DNA of 64,000 bases, taken from NCBI GenBank assembly GCA_028023455.1, contig JAQFVV010006293.1:1625844-1689843 (forward strand), in the 5' to 3' direction. The notes beneath the pieces were generated by a model, which worked only from the letters and a program-made list of their open reading frames with translations, searched no databases and was not told the DNA's origin. Origin of the DNA: Epiperipatus broadwayi (taxonomy: Eukaryota > Onychophora > Udeonychophora > Euonychophora > Peripatidae). Within the stretch, counting starts at the first letter, position 1. Each line of letters begins with the position of its first letter. Positions 49,108 through 60,644 of this stretch are shown here, one piece after another. Made by a program: the position numbers and the translations under genes.

Positions 49108-49180
49108 TGCCTCAAGCTGGCAAAGGCTTGATAATTAACGTTATCTACAGTAGACCCAGTTCAAATCCAGTCATGAGATT
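49108..49180 (+). repeat. Candidate tRNA-derived SINE head
   Basis: AAGC-TGGCAAAG-GCTT (49114-49129) forms a perfect four-pair D-arm. GATAA-TTAACG-TTATC (49130-49145) forms a five-pair anticodon-like arm. GTTCAAATCC (49159-49168) matches the pol III B box (GGTTCRANTCC) except for the first G. Order and spacing are those of a tRNA, while acceptor and T-stem pairing are poor. That favours a decayed SINE head over a functional tRNA gene. No second copy was noticed. Confidence 0.45.
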
Positions 49181-49420
49181 GACTGATGATTTATTTTGAT
49201 TGTTGATCATTCATAATAATTAATGGTTATTTCTTTTGAGTATTACACAATTATACTTACTTTTACTTATTTATAATGCTGGTGAATTTATGGTTAATGG
49301 TGATGTATAGTTGTTCTAAGGAGTTAACTGCACTAATCTCTCAGAGTGATATCTTCAGGTTACTCATACTCTCATATAATTTTTTTTTATATATTTTGTG
49401 ATATTAAACATTACCTTAAT

Positions 49421-49572
49421 ATCTTTTGCTTTAATAATATCTTTTATATCTTACATATAATCATTTTTTATGCATTTTAAATTTATATTAAATTTCATCT
49501 TTTGCTTTAATTATATCTTTTATATCTTACATATAATCATTTTTTATGCATTTTAAATTTATATTAAATTTC
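49421..49572. repeat. 76-base tandem duplication
   Basis: The unit beginning ATCTTTTGCTTTAAT occurs at 49421-49496 and again at 49497-49572 with about one difference (TAATAATATC versus TAATTATATC). Recent duplication in noncoding DNA. Confidence 0.85.
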
Positions 49573-50936
49573 ATTATTTGAAATATTTTGAGGTGATGAT
49601 GATTTCCCTTTACCCCAGGGATGATCACCCTGATATCCCCTTATAATATCTTCACAATATAATATTACATGTATCATATAAACATAATAACAAACACATT
49701 TAAGATATCAAATATTCATATGTATTGTTTATATCTATTCATAAATACAGATCAAAATATATCTAGTAAAAAAAAATATAAGAATTTTACTAATATTATT
49801 AACTTTATTATTTGCATATGCATTTTAAATAAATAAAACTAATTTACAATTTTATATTGCTATAATAACAACACATTTGTTTTTTAATATTTTTTGTCAT
49901 AACAACCTATTTCCATGCTTTTGGGCTAATATGTTATCTAATAAAACCAATTAAGAATTTTAAAAAAATTATAAAAATATACTTGACATTCCACCACATA
50001 CTGAATTTACATCAAATTTCAGTTGGCACAATATTTACTAGTTGGATAGAAGGTTTTATTCCATGTACATTGCCCCAGTTGTGTAACCAAATATATTGGA
50101 CTAATTACCTCTATCATATGTATATGTACTTTTAATGAGAGTTTAACTATATTTCTCACTAAAATTCTGTGGTGATTAGCCAATGGATATTGCCATGATG
50201 AAAAAATTTATAATTAATGAGCACCAGCCACTTTAAATATTATCAAATTTCATCACCATTTGATAAATTGACCCTCATAATTATTATTATATTTTTTCTT
50301 TTTTAGATTTGGTATTACCCTACTGTAGCTCTTTAATCTTACTTTTGATAAACCAATTTTATAAATCATACACATATACACTTATTGCTCAAACTACAAG
50401 ATTTTATAATTATTTTGGAATGCTGCCAAAAATAAAAAAAAGATATTTTAATAAAATCAACAATTTAATAATAACAAAAAATTTAACTTATTAATGCATT
50501 TTTCAAATCTCACCACCTAACTCCCAGAAATAAATGAGTATTTTTTTGTATACAATATAAAAATATTTTTAAAAAATGTATGTACACAAATATTAAAAAA
50601 GAAAAATCCATCTAGAAAAAGAAAAAAACACCCATAAAGAAAAATAACATAGTCTCACCTCGATTTTGAGATCATTTTGTTAAAGTAGTTCAAAGTATAT
50701 ATTATTAAAGTTTTTCTCTGGTTTTGCTGTTATGTATGCATATGTATTTCTTGTCCAATTTTTTTTTTTAATGTCAAAAATAAATGCTTCTATGATTTAA
50801 AAACTGGTGATTTACTATAATAAAAAGGGTCATTTATCTTTCTCTTTGAAAGTTAACATATATACATACGTGAAATAATAACTCATTTGTCTGCAGGTCT
50901 AATCACCAGGAAAGCATTGGCTATGAGAGTTCTTTT
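49573..50936. other. AT-rich DNA, no gene recognised
   Basis: No homology or repeat structure beyond homopolymers and TA tracts. Confidence 0.5.
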
Positions 50937-51259
50937 TTTATTGCTATATCTTCATTCTCTCCCACTCTTCTTCAGCAGATTATTCTAATAAAACTTTCGG
51001 CAGACTGAAACATTCTTAGAAGTAGACCAGCCATTTTCTGGTGATGAGTGCAGTCCATACTTATAATGTTGGATCTATTCGTGCATATTGGTTCTCTCAT
51101 TACCAAGTTATTAATTTTCATTGCTTTATTGGAAAAATGAGTTTCTAATTCCATTGTGATTATTATCAGAGGTTTTAACTGAAAGTTACAGCAGCAAATG
51201 ATTCTATATTTCTTTTTACAACCTGGCCCACCACTTGTGTCTGCACTCCGCATTAACCA
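50937..51259 (-). CDS. Candidate terminal exon of an unknown minus-strand gene
   Basis: Read on the minus strand, a pyrimidine-rich tract ending TCTTCTTACCTGCAG is a good 3' splice acceptor. From 51259 a frame stays open for 95 codons to TGA at 50974-50972. It begins WLMRSADTSGGPGCKKKYRI and later has THHQKMAGLLLRMFQSAESF. An AATAAA (50942-50937) lies about 30 bases beyond the stop. The open frame continues upstream of the acceptor to 51364, but in low-complexity sequence. Composition is less AT-rich than the surroundings. I do not recognise the protein. On the opposite strand the same edges look like an acceptor (CTTCTTCAGCAG at about 50967-50978) and a donor (CAG/GTAAGA at 51266), so a plus-strand noncoding exon or a repeat is also possible. 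Confidence 0.35.
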
Positions 51260-51789
51260 CTGCAGGTAAGAAGAGAACAATGAAAAGCCATATATATATA
51301 TGTTATACATGTTCTCTCTCTGAAACAAGGAATACAACAGAATATTATGATCAAGTGATAACACTTAACTACTGGCAATAATTAATCTTTGTTTGCTACT
51401 TTTTTTTTTTGCATATTATTTTAGCATTTAAAGTATATTGTTTTAAATATGGTTACATAATATTTTACTGGATAATGTTTTTGATATTATATATCTATAT
51501 AATAAATAGAAGTGATATAAATTATCTATTGCTACATTGACAAAAAAAAAAAGTCATCAATCTCTGCAAGACATATGCCAAATTATATATTAATTACAAC
51601 AGCCACAAAATACTAAAAATATATACTGATAACTTTAAACCATTTTTTTTTACTTATTATCTGAAAAATAAATAGATAATAGTAATGGCTGGAAGGTTGC
51701 TATTCTTCCACATGCGCCTTACTATTACTTTCAGACAGCCAATAGCTGTTAAAACAGTGGTCTGAGGAGCGATCAGGCCTAGACACATG
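51260..51789. other. No feature recognised
   Basis: AT-rich with a less AT-rich patch at 51680-51790 that shows no open frame or known motif. It may be flank of the adjacent foldback element. Confidence 0.4.
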
Positions 51790-52144
51790 ACGAACTACAA
51801 AAAAGTTTTTAAAAACAAGAATGATTTTAGTTCTGTTTATATATTGGGCTATTTCCATCGGCTAGTATTGAATATTGAATGTCTTTAGAAAAATTTAACT
51901 TTATTTAAATTTTCCAAGTACATTCAACTGTTACTAATTTTTTTAAAGACATTCAGCCACAGGCATACATATTTATTTTTTATTACTTTGTATTATTTTA
52001 ATGTATAAAAAATTGAAAAATTCGGCTTTGTGTGTGCATGCATTGTTAGCACAATCATATTTATACAATATTAGATGATGAAAGTAGTCTAATATATAAT
52101 ACAACTGAAATACCATCGTCACAAACTTTCAGGAAAACACTAAG
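51790..52144. mobile_element. Foldback family 1, medium copy
   Basis: The left arm (about 51800-51915) contains TATATATTGGGCTATTTCC, ATCGGCTAGTATTGAATATT and GAATGTCTTTAGAAAAATTT. The inner complement AATTTTTTTAAAGACATTC lies at about 51939-51957. The outer right arm (52062-52144) contains CAATATTAGATGATGAAAGT then AGTCTAATATATAATACAAC and CGTCACAAACTTTCAGGAAA then ACACTAA. An unrelated insert of about 105 bases separates the two parts of the right arm. The central part with the tRNA-like head is missing. The right end matches the Penelope tail at about 1655-1727 closely. Confidence 0.65.
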
Positions 52145-54189
52145 AATGATTCTAGTTTATATTATTTTCATATGTTTCTGTCAGATAAAAGTATAAATAC
52201 ATCTAAATATATGTGAGTAGATATATAAATGTAGATTTAATTAATTGTATCCATATATAAGTAAAAAATATAAATAAATTACTTGCAACACAAGTTTTTA
52301 TGATAATTTCAAAATTAGTTTGTGTTATATTACAATATCCATATATATAATCATCCATAGAATTATAGCAGATCAAAGACCTATTAATGTTTTTAAGCAC
52401 CCCCCTCCACAATAATAATACAAAATAACATCTTTGATATTATTCCATGTCAAAACTAGATTCAATTTTTTAATGCTTTTAATCTTTTGATATTCAGTGA
52501 AAGAATTACACTAGTTCAGCATTATCTTATTTTGAATCAGTAGTATTGGTACTAGTTGCTTATATCTATTATCCATAGGTGAAGCCATTTTCATTTACCA
52601 AAATAGCTAAGAACAAGCTATCAATAACATTTTTTTATATAAAAATAATATGATTTATTTAGAATTCAAACTTGAAAATGTATTTAGTGACCAAACAATA
52701 ATTGAAAAACAAATATTTTGAATAAATATGAATAATGTAAACATTCTGCATAGGATTTTATTAATGATCATGGCAAAACAGCTATTATTAAGGCAAAGCA
52801 TAAAAACATGAAAACCTGAAATTAATCTACTCAGAAGACAAATATTGAAAAACAAATTGCCATCATTGCAAATAATCCACAAGAAATTAAATTAGTGTTT
52901 GCATTCCATTCATCACAATTATTGACAATATTTTTTTTTAATTATTGTATGATTTTTGAATAAATTAAGTTCAGATATTCAAAGATGTTATATTACTTTC
53001 ATATTATTTTTACTTTGTCTTCATTCAAGTCCTTTGGTCACATTTAATTTATTGAAAATATTTATTTTTCAATTATTGTCAGTTTATTACAGATAACATT
53101 TCTTAGTTCGTTTTCTAAATAAATTATATTATTTTCATGTTTTCAAACCTATTATTTTTATGTTTTTGATTTTTTATAAAAAATATGAAACTTATCAGTA
53201 TCTTATAGTATCCTGCTTACTAATGGAATGTTGTTGGTAATTCCCCAACAGATATTACATACATGCCATTTTCATTCTTTATATCCATTTTTTGTTGTTG
53301 TTGTTGTTGCTATTTTTGCTCATTGTTTGTTTTTGAATTGAAATTCCATGTCTTGTAGCCACAGGTTATAATACTTAATTTAATATTTTTTTTTTAAAAT
53401 ATAAGCCATAGTTTCATTTGAAATAGTTTTTATTTTCAGTTTCTTTCTAGTTGACCTCAATAAACATGATTATTGATCTCTCTGTTTTTTTAATTATTCA
53501 AATAGAAAAATCCATCTATTAAATGATATTTTGGATTTATCATTTATTTCCACATAAATTTTTAAAATGTAATGCACAAACTTTAATTGCAATTCATTAG
53601 ACATTACTGCAAAAGTAAGTTAGGTAGTCATTATTTATTGGAAGGCATTATTTGTTGCAATTAAACCTTCAAAAATCAAAATTTTATGAAGTAGTAAAAT
53701 TATATCATAATGGTATAAATCTTCAATTTATAATAATTTCTTTGTATGTTAATATATTAATAATATCAAAGTCATTTCTGACTTATATACGTTGTAAACA
53801 TTGTGGCAAAGAACATGCTAATAGCCTTTAAAATGCATTTTATCCAACGAAATCTCTTTAATTAAATTTAAAATTTCCCATATTTTCAAATGCCTCATAT
53901 TAGTTTGTATTCATTAATTATACAAATTTATTCTGAAAGTGTGTATTTTTTCATTGAACAATCAATATAAAATGATGGGTCTGATATTTGTGGAGTTAAA
54001 TTGGACTTGGTCTCAATGAGAAGAACTGGATAGTTGAAATGTATTCCAAGAGTCATTTGCACCCCCCCTCCTAAATATCTGTAATCATATGTTTCTAAAA
54101 AATTATAATCATGATACATAAACTGAAAGAAATGAAAGCTAAATGTGGACATAATTATATATTTAAATAAAATATAATATATATTTGCG
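52145..54189. other. AT-rich DNA, no gene recognised
   Basis: Contains (TTG)n at about 53293-53310 and short C runs. Short minus-strand frames (52412-52203, 52882-52655, 54152-53928) are low-complexity or unrecognised. Confidence 0.45.
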
Positions 54190-54690
54190 GTATTTGACTG
54201 AAAGTTAGTAATGATAGAATTTTGGTATTAATTATGTTGAACTATTTCCATCATAATGTCTTTAGAAAAATTTTTAAATTTTATTTAAACTTTCTAAACA
54301 CATTTAACTTTTAGTAATAGCACACAGGTTAATATATAACACAACATTTTGAGTGTAGTTAATCTTTCTTCTTCAAGTATCACTGGCCTGGCAGAATAGC
54401 TCATTTGGTTAGAGTGTTACTTTATTATACTCATAAATCTAAAGGTCCAATTTTGATTTCCATGCTAGTATTATCACTGGTCAAGCCAGAAATATCTGAA
54501 GAAGAGAGAAGAATAATATCACTTGAAACATTGTGTCTTATACTAACCTATATGTTATTATTAACAGTTGAATATATTCGGAAAGTTTAAATGAAATTTA
54601 ATTTTTTTTTTAAAGGCATTCAATATTTAATATTAGATGATGTTAATAGAATAGTGTAATTAATAAATATATTTGCACTTTATTAAATTT
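54190..54690. mobile_element. Foldback family 1, longest copy, with tRNA-like centre
   Basis: The arms are long. The left (54190-about 54395) has GAAAGTTAGTAATGATAGAA, GAACTATTTCCATCA, AATGTCTTTAGAAAAATTTT, TTTAAACTTTCT, AATATATAACACAACATTTT and TTCTTCTTCAAGTATCACTGG. The right arm (about 54465 to at least 54650) reads back as the reverse complement of each of these in order. The centre holds TAGCTCATTTGGTTAGAGTG (54397 onward), an excellent pol III A box, and GGTCCAATTTTGATTTCC (54444-54461), a B-box-like stretch. A 61-codon frame (54405-54590) shares ISMLVLS.V.PE..EEE.RI with the Penelope tail at 1490-1570. That similarity follows from the DNA repeat and is not evidence of a protein. Confidence 0.7.
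54496..54537 (+). ncRNA. Hammerhead-ribozyme-like core, speculative
   Basis: CTGAAGA (54496-54502) fits the CUGANGA core. GAAA (54525-54528) follows after a 22-base stretch that could form stem II. A short ACA/TGT stem with loop TTG then leads to GTC (54535-54537), the usual cleavage triplet. The related tail at 1524-1556 has ATGAAGA, a clearer AGAGG/CCTCT stem and GAAA. Hammerhead motifs are established in Penelope-like elements. However, I could not find a convincing stem I here, stem II is weak in this copy, and the resemblance may be accidental. Confidence 0.25.
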
Positions 54691-57600
54691 CATTGTCTAT
54701 ATTCAAGGTTAAGTGTAATGTAATAATTTTTAATCTAAGAAAGAATTATAATGAGTAAAAGCTTGCTTAAAAATGGAGACTTGCTATATAAATTAATTTG
54801 TGAATTATGTGTGTTTTTAATTTATTCTATTATAGTGCTTAGCAGAAATCAAAAAATGTCACATAAATATTAAGACAACTTTTTAAATTCAACTTGACAT
54901 GTTTATTATTTCTTTTATGAAAAAATGTCACTGGAGTATGTAAATGATAATGAAAACAAAAATTTAAAAGTGTCAGACTGATGGGGTGGGGGGATGTAAT
55001 CAACTCTTGGAAATACTAATGAAAGTTATTTGTGTAGAAGCAGATAATTTATTATATATAATTAACTTTTGTGCTTAAAGATAAGAGAGAATTACTGCAA
55101 AGTGAGAGTTCAAGATTGTCAGTGGTAGTTGGCCATTGTTTGCCATCCTTTATTAAGTCAATTTATTTCAATATCACAGTATTTAAAACAACATTATTAA
55201 TTTTAATGAGCAAACTAATAGATTGTTCACAATATTTTTTTTTTTCAATGTTGGATTTTTTCATCCTAATAAAAAATTAAAAAGCTTAACCCCAACATTT
55301 AAAGAAAAATAAAGATTGTTGTTGCTGGTTGTTTAATTATTAGATTTTAGCTTTAAAATAAGGACTATATATGATTTATCTAATTATTCCTTAAGTAATT
55401 ATTGGGGGGGGGGGGGGTAATGCAAATTTTTATAGATGAAGTCACGAAGTAAAATAAACAATAATATTTATAATAGATATAAAAGTGGGAACAGTTTTGT
55501 TTCTTGTTATTTTATAATTTTATACAGACAATTTTAATTATTTAAGCAAATAATACACTTTTTGTTGATTTTTTTTGTAACATTTTAATATGTTGAATAG
55601 CGTGTAGATTTTTTTCACTGCAGTTTATATGGAAGACTGTTTGTGTTAAGTAAATTATTTTCTCCAAATAGATTTTCCACATTTAAAAAACACACACACA
55701 CTTCAAAAATAGAGCAAATGATTTGATTAGAAGTACTAATGTGTTTATCATATATAATATATATTTTTTCCAACCAGTCACAGTTTTTACTTAAAAAAAA
55801 TTGCCATCATTAAAATATAAAATGAGTTTTAAAAGATCGTAATATTAAAAACTTAATAAACTAATATTATATTATCAATAAAAATAATATATTTATTATT
55901 ATTAATAAATATATGACTTAAAACTATCGATTTTAAAAAATTATTATAGCACGAGTTTAAAAATTCTAAGTAATTCTCATTAATGTAAAGGAAAAAACAC
56001 ATCTTTCTTTAAAATTAAAAGGGAGGAAATGGGATTTAAAGTAAATGAATATTATTGAGTTTAACGTAAAAACCATTAAAAAAATCTTAGTTCTTTAGAA
56101 AAATTAAATAAGAATAATGTAATATTCATTATTTAAAATATCTTTATTAATAATCGTTCGTAAAAGTGATTTTTTTTTTTTTTGTAAATAAGTAAATATT
56201 ATGGGGATTTTTTAGATGTAAAATATTGATACTTTTGTTTTATTTATTTATTTAACTGGCTTTTGAAAGTATTTTATTATGATTTTTTTTTTTTTAATCA
56301 TTCAGTTTTAAGTCAATAGCTTTGTTCTTTGACATTTTATGTATTAATTTATTTATTTTAAATTAAAAAAAAAAATATCCAAAATCAAAGTAGATTATGT
56401 AATTGAATAGATTTTATTAATTTTTGGTTTTTTCTTTTTGAACTGTAAATAATTCACCAAAGTATTATTGTCTGCCTCTTAAATCTAGCTTGCAAACTAT
56501 TCTTTCATCTGTTCTTATACATATATAATAATAAACATTCAATAGTTTTTATACCACTATTTTCACTAGATTGGCAAATAATGATTGATCAGTTTTGCAT
56601 GAATGTTGATGTATATTCTTTCTGTACTTTTTCATCTTTAATGATATAATTTCGTCTATTTTATTTTTACATTTTTAAAATCAAATTTATCAGAATGTAA
56701 TAAATTTTTATATGAACAGAATTAGACTAAAATAAAAAAAATAATTGATTAGTTGTTTGGGAGGTTGTGATGTTTGAGGCAAAAGTGATATAGGAACTTT
56801 TAGCTGTTGAGTTTATCACTTTACGATTGTGCTAAATCATAAAAAATAAAATAACTGAATCGTTAATTGCCTGCGAGATCTTGTGATATTTCACTCACCA
56901 GTGTTTGAACATTCTCACTCTAATGCACACACAATTTTATAGAGAATATTATTTTTTTATTTATTTGTTCATTGCCACCTCTATCATTATTCTACAATAT
57001 ATTTATGTTAGATAGAACTGCATACTGAATATTAAGAAATTGTAAAAAAAAATATTAGCATCTTTTTATTAGCTTCATAATTTTTGACAATGCATATCAT
57101 CATTGTTGATGTTTCTATATCTGCAATAATATATTTTAATTATATTTGCTATATTCTGATATTTATGTTCAACTTTTTTTGTTTTATTAAAACATCTTTT
57201 TTTTTTTGGTCAGGTTTAAATTTATACTAATTAATTACAAAAGCAATATATATTACAGTCAAAATTCAAGAAACAATTAACATGTTTAACATAATTTGTT
57301 ACTGTAAATTGAAAATATATAATATATATTAAAAATCCAATTTAAAAAATAAAACTTAAAATTAAAAAAAAATAGTTGATAAAAAAAAAAACATTTTATT
57401 AAGCATATTAATTTAAAACAAAAAAAGTATTAACTTATACAAATATAATGTATAATAAATATATTTCAGTTACTTTGATTTTTTTTTTTTTATAAAAATG
57501 ATAATTTTATATTTTATGGTTGCTATTTTGAATTTTCTATATCTGACAAAGTTAATATTCTGCTAAATCATGATTTGTTAAATGAAAATGAAGCGAACAT

Positions 57601-58728
57601 AAAAAAAATTAACATACCATGGATTTTTAATTTTATTTTTGGATCACTTTATATCATGTTTTTAGTGGTTTTTGTTTTGTAATTATCTAACCAATAAAAC
57701 ATTGAATTCTGTTAAAAAAATAAAAATCTACTGCATACTTTATTGAAACAAAAATGCAATCTTAATTATAATAGGGGAGGAATAAGAATTTCCACTGGTA
57801 TAAGAATTATTAAATAAAAATTATTTTTTAAATGATGTATACTTTTTTATTATTATTTTGTAGTGAAAATTTATTTTTAATTACATATTGAGTATTTTTT
57901 TAAAAAAAAAAACAAGTTGATAAAAACTTATCATCAGTATATGGCACATATTCTGTTTTTGCTACACAAGGATACTAATTTGATAAACCATACTTTCTAT
58001 TTATTACAATTGCACTTTATATTATTCTATCTCATCTAAGTTTATTTTTAATTATATAATGAATAAATCTTATACAGGAGTGAATATGACCATTTTATCT
58101 TGTGGGGATGATGTACTTTTATGATGCCACCAAATATGACATACAATAGTCTTAGAAAATAGCTATTATGAAAAAAAATGTAGGTATGTTTTTTTAAAAA
58201 ATGTTGAATGTTTTTTTTTAAAGATTATTTTAACAAATTGTTGGTTGTTAATCTAAGTAGTAAGTATAAACTGATGGTGATTACTATGGCAAATTCTATT
58301 ATAAAGAGTTTTTGTATGCGAAGGTCAGTGTATTTTTTTTTTCTATAAAGAAAACATCCACATAGCACATGTATAGTTTTATATCATTCAATGCCTCATG
58401 CCTTGAATTTTAATATGTTTTCATAATATAACATAGCTATACATTTATGTTATACATCGTAAATAGTATCAATACAATCATCATCTATACAATGAGACAT
58501 GTTAATGATAAATTTTGTTTGAATACTGCTTATATTTTTTGTTCATAATGCATTTTCGTTAATTTTTATAGGTGATTATTATGGATATTTATTGATATTT
58601 TATACAAAATTGGAAGAAAAAAATAGAAATGTAATTCCCAAAAGCTGAAATTTCTTGTAATTGAATCATAATGTATATAACTGAATTGTTTTTAGAATAT
58701 CATTATTATATCTTCTGTTCATATCATG
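54691..58728. other. AT-rich DNA, no gene recognised
   Basis: Four kilobases of homopolymer-rich sequence. A 14-base G run is at 55404-55417 and a CACACACACA tract near 55691-55700. No coding homology or tRNA-like structure was seen. Confidence 0.5.
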
Positions 58729-59272
58729 GTGTCTATAAGAAAAATATTCATCCTAATAAAAGATACAAAATGAATCATTTCCAGAAGGTGAATATGCATT
58801 TATCATCATAGAAATTGGCTTCTTGTCTATCCTAAACTAGAAATTGAAGGCTGCTACCTGTATCAATGATAAAATGAGTTTCCTCTCTTCATTTTATATC
58901 TTCAGTGTACACCAGTGATATTTATATTTTTTGTGCACACCTGTGATGCTATCTTGTTATGTTTAATTGTCCCATGGATATATAATTTATTTTCTTATAA
59001 CTCATTTGCTAGCTATAGATTTGAAAATAATGTGATGCAAGATGTAGCAAAACTACTGATTCCACAGCATTAGTACCAAAGCTTAGGCAAGAATCAGGGT
59101 TTGATTTGTTGCCTGCATACAATTCCATGTGGTATACATAACCATTGTGGTTATCACCATACACACAACTTTGAAATCTGTCTTTATTGGTTTTAAGAGT
59201 TTTATATTTTCTTATGGTAGTATATCCATTAAATTTTGTGATTGCTTTATCAACCATAACTTTTCCGTACAT
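58729..59272 (-). pseudogene. piggyBac-type transposase fragment
   Basis: An open minus-strand frame from 59272 to 59009 encodes 87 residues of a DDD transposase catalytic core. VDKAITKFNGYTTIRKYKTL corresponds to the family pattern VDExMIxFKGRxxxKQYxPxKP. DRFQSCVYGDNHNGYVYHME then LYAG matches the following KxWxLxDxxxGYxxDFxVYxG block. The first catalytic aspartate (in VDK) is kept; the second (the DN.FTS motif) would lie below 59009, where only broken frames remain. These include MKRGN near 58900 and a degenerate W.D.R...FLST region to about 58780. A stop lies directly before the apparent ATG, so the true N-terminal part is missing. This is an internal fragment of an inactive cut-and-paste element. 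The copy at 47.09 kb is its relative. Confidence 0.7.
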
Positions 59273-59664
59273 CTAATAATCAGTCTTAAAATTTACATTG
59301 CACTGCTGTATAATACTTAATTTTCTATATAAAAATCATTATTTGTTATAAAAACACAGACATGCAAGTACAAACACAAACACACTAATACAAATATAAA
59401 CATACTAATAAATTATTAAACCTTTTAAAATCATTATGTCTATAAAATAAGGTTGACTCAAACTTGGATCAGAGTGCCAAAATTACATTGTACATAAATC
59501 ACTATTTTTGTTATATTTGAATTTGTATACAAGTATAATTTATATACTATACAGACACACTAATACAAATGCAAACACATTAATAAGTTATACATTTATC
59601 AAATAATAAAAAATATTAATATTCAAATAAAAAAAAATTGAATACTTATGACAGATATTATGTT
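59273..59664. other. No feature recognised
   Basis: Contains imperfect ACAAACACA(C)TAATA-type repeats (about 59365-59410 and 59555-59585). The remaining 5' part of the piggyBac element is not visible here. Confidence 0.4.
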
Positions 59665-59677
59665 TATTTTCAGGATG

Positions 59678-59911
59678 AAGGCCTTGAAATTATAAATCAA
59701 GATTTATTGAATTCATTTTATTAATGAGTCTGGCTGATACCAAAATTGTGCTTTTGTCTTTTTCTTGCAATCTAGTAAACTGAGCAGAAAAAAGAAGGCC
59801 TTGAAATTATAAATCAAGATTTATTGAATTCATTTTATTAATGAGTCTGGCTGATACCAAAATTGTGCTTTTGTCTTTTTCCTGCAATCTAGTAAACTGA
59901 GCAGAAAAAAA
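59678..59911. repeat. 117-base tandem duplication
   Basis: The unit AAGGCCTTGAAATTATAAAT... is repeated exactly once (59678-59794 and 59795-59911) with about one base changed (TTTTTCTT versus TTTTTCCT). The first unit is preceded by TATTATGTTTATTTTCAG, a good splice acceptor. It opens DEGLEIINQDLLNSFY followed by a stop. An AATAAA lies at about 59927. A tiny terminal exon inside the duplicated unit is possible but unsupported by any other exon. Confidence 0.8.
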
Positions 59912-60439
59912 ATTAAATTAACTTATTAATAAAAAAAATCAAAATTTTGTCTGATTTTAATATGCGATATGCCATTTTAAAAAGGAACTCAAGCCTCATA
60001 GAATGATGGTTTTCTACATATGCATCCTTTTGGTTTTCTTGCAATTTTAAAAAGACAAAAGAAATTTTTTATTTCAATGAATCAGCAGCAGCGACACTTA
60101 TAACTTTAAACTCATTAAATTTTAAAATGTTATGGAGATCATTGACATACTGGAAAAAAAAATGCATGTGAGGATTGCAAAGATAGCATTATTACTCTTT
60201 TGGCATATGGTATGCTAGCAAAGTTTTGTTCATAATAATTTTATATGAAAAGAAAAAATTCAATTTAAACTGAACATGGATAGTAAGATGTATGAGTAAA
60301 TAAGTCAACTATCCAGGGTTTTGCTTCCTCTTTGCTTGTATTTGCCAGTTTGCATCAAATAGAAGATCATAAGCAAGCATGCATATGTGAAGAAAATCAT
60401 ATTAACAACTAACTATACTCACCTGAAGAAAGGAACCAA
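59912..60439. other. No feature recognised
   Basis: AT-rich with a slightly less AT-rich stretch at 60300-60440 that shows no homology. Confidence 0.4.
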
Positions 60440-60644
60440 CATTATGATTCAAGAAGCATTTCCAAAAACTTTGATTAATCTTATTAGTCCAGCCTATCCT
60501 GATTTGCAGAAATGGTATTTTGAAAGTGACCGAATTCTTCTAAATTCACATGTTCTTCAACAAAAGACTTTGTTCGCCATCTTAAGAAAATTCAAGTATC
60601 AAGATTTTTTCATGAAAAGATTGAAATATATTAATAGATATTGA
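60440..60644 (+). pseudogene. Unrecognised coding-like segment, weak Helitron/PIF1-helicase resemblance
   Basis: Within the open frame 60387-60644, the part from 60440 reads IMIQEAFPKTLINLISPAYP then DLQKWYFESDRILLNSHVLQ. This loosely follows the LIxxIYPxL......W..DRAIL.....xV..IN pattern found towards the C-terminus of Helitron/PIF1-type helicases. No Walker motif or other helicase block is present nearby. Composition is more protein-like than neighbouring frames. It may equally be a chance frame. Confidence 0.25.

Noticed and set aside
54405-54590. 61-codon frame sharing a peptide-level match with the 1490-1570 region
   Set aside because: The similarity is explained by the shared DNA repeat arm; the frame starts inside the tRNA-like segment.
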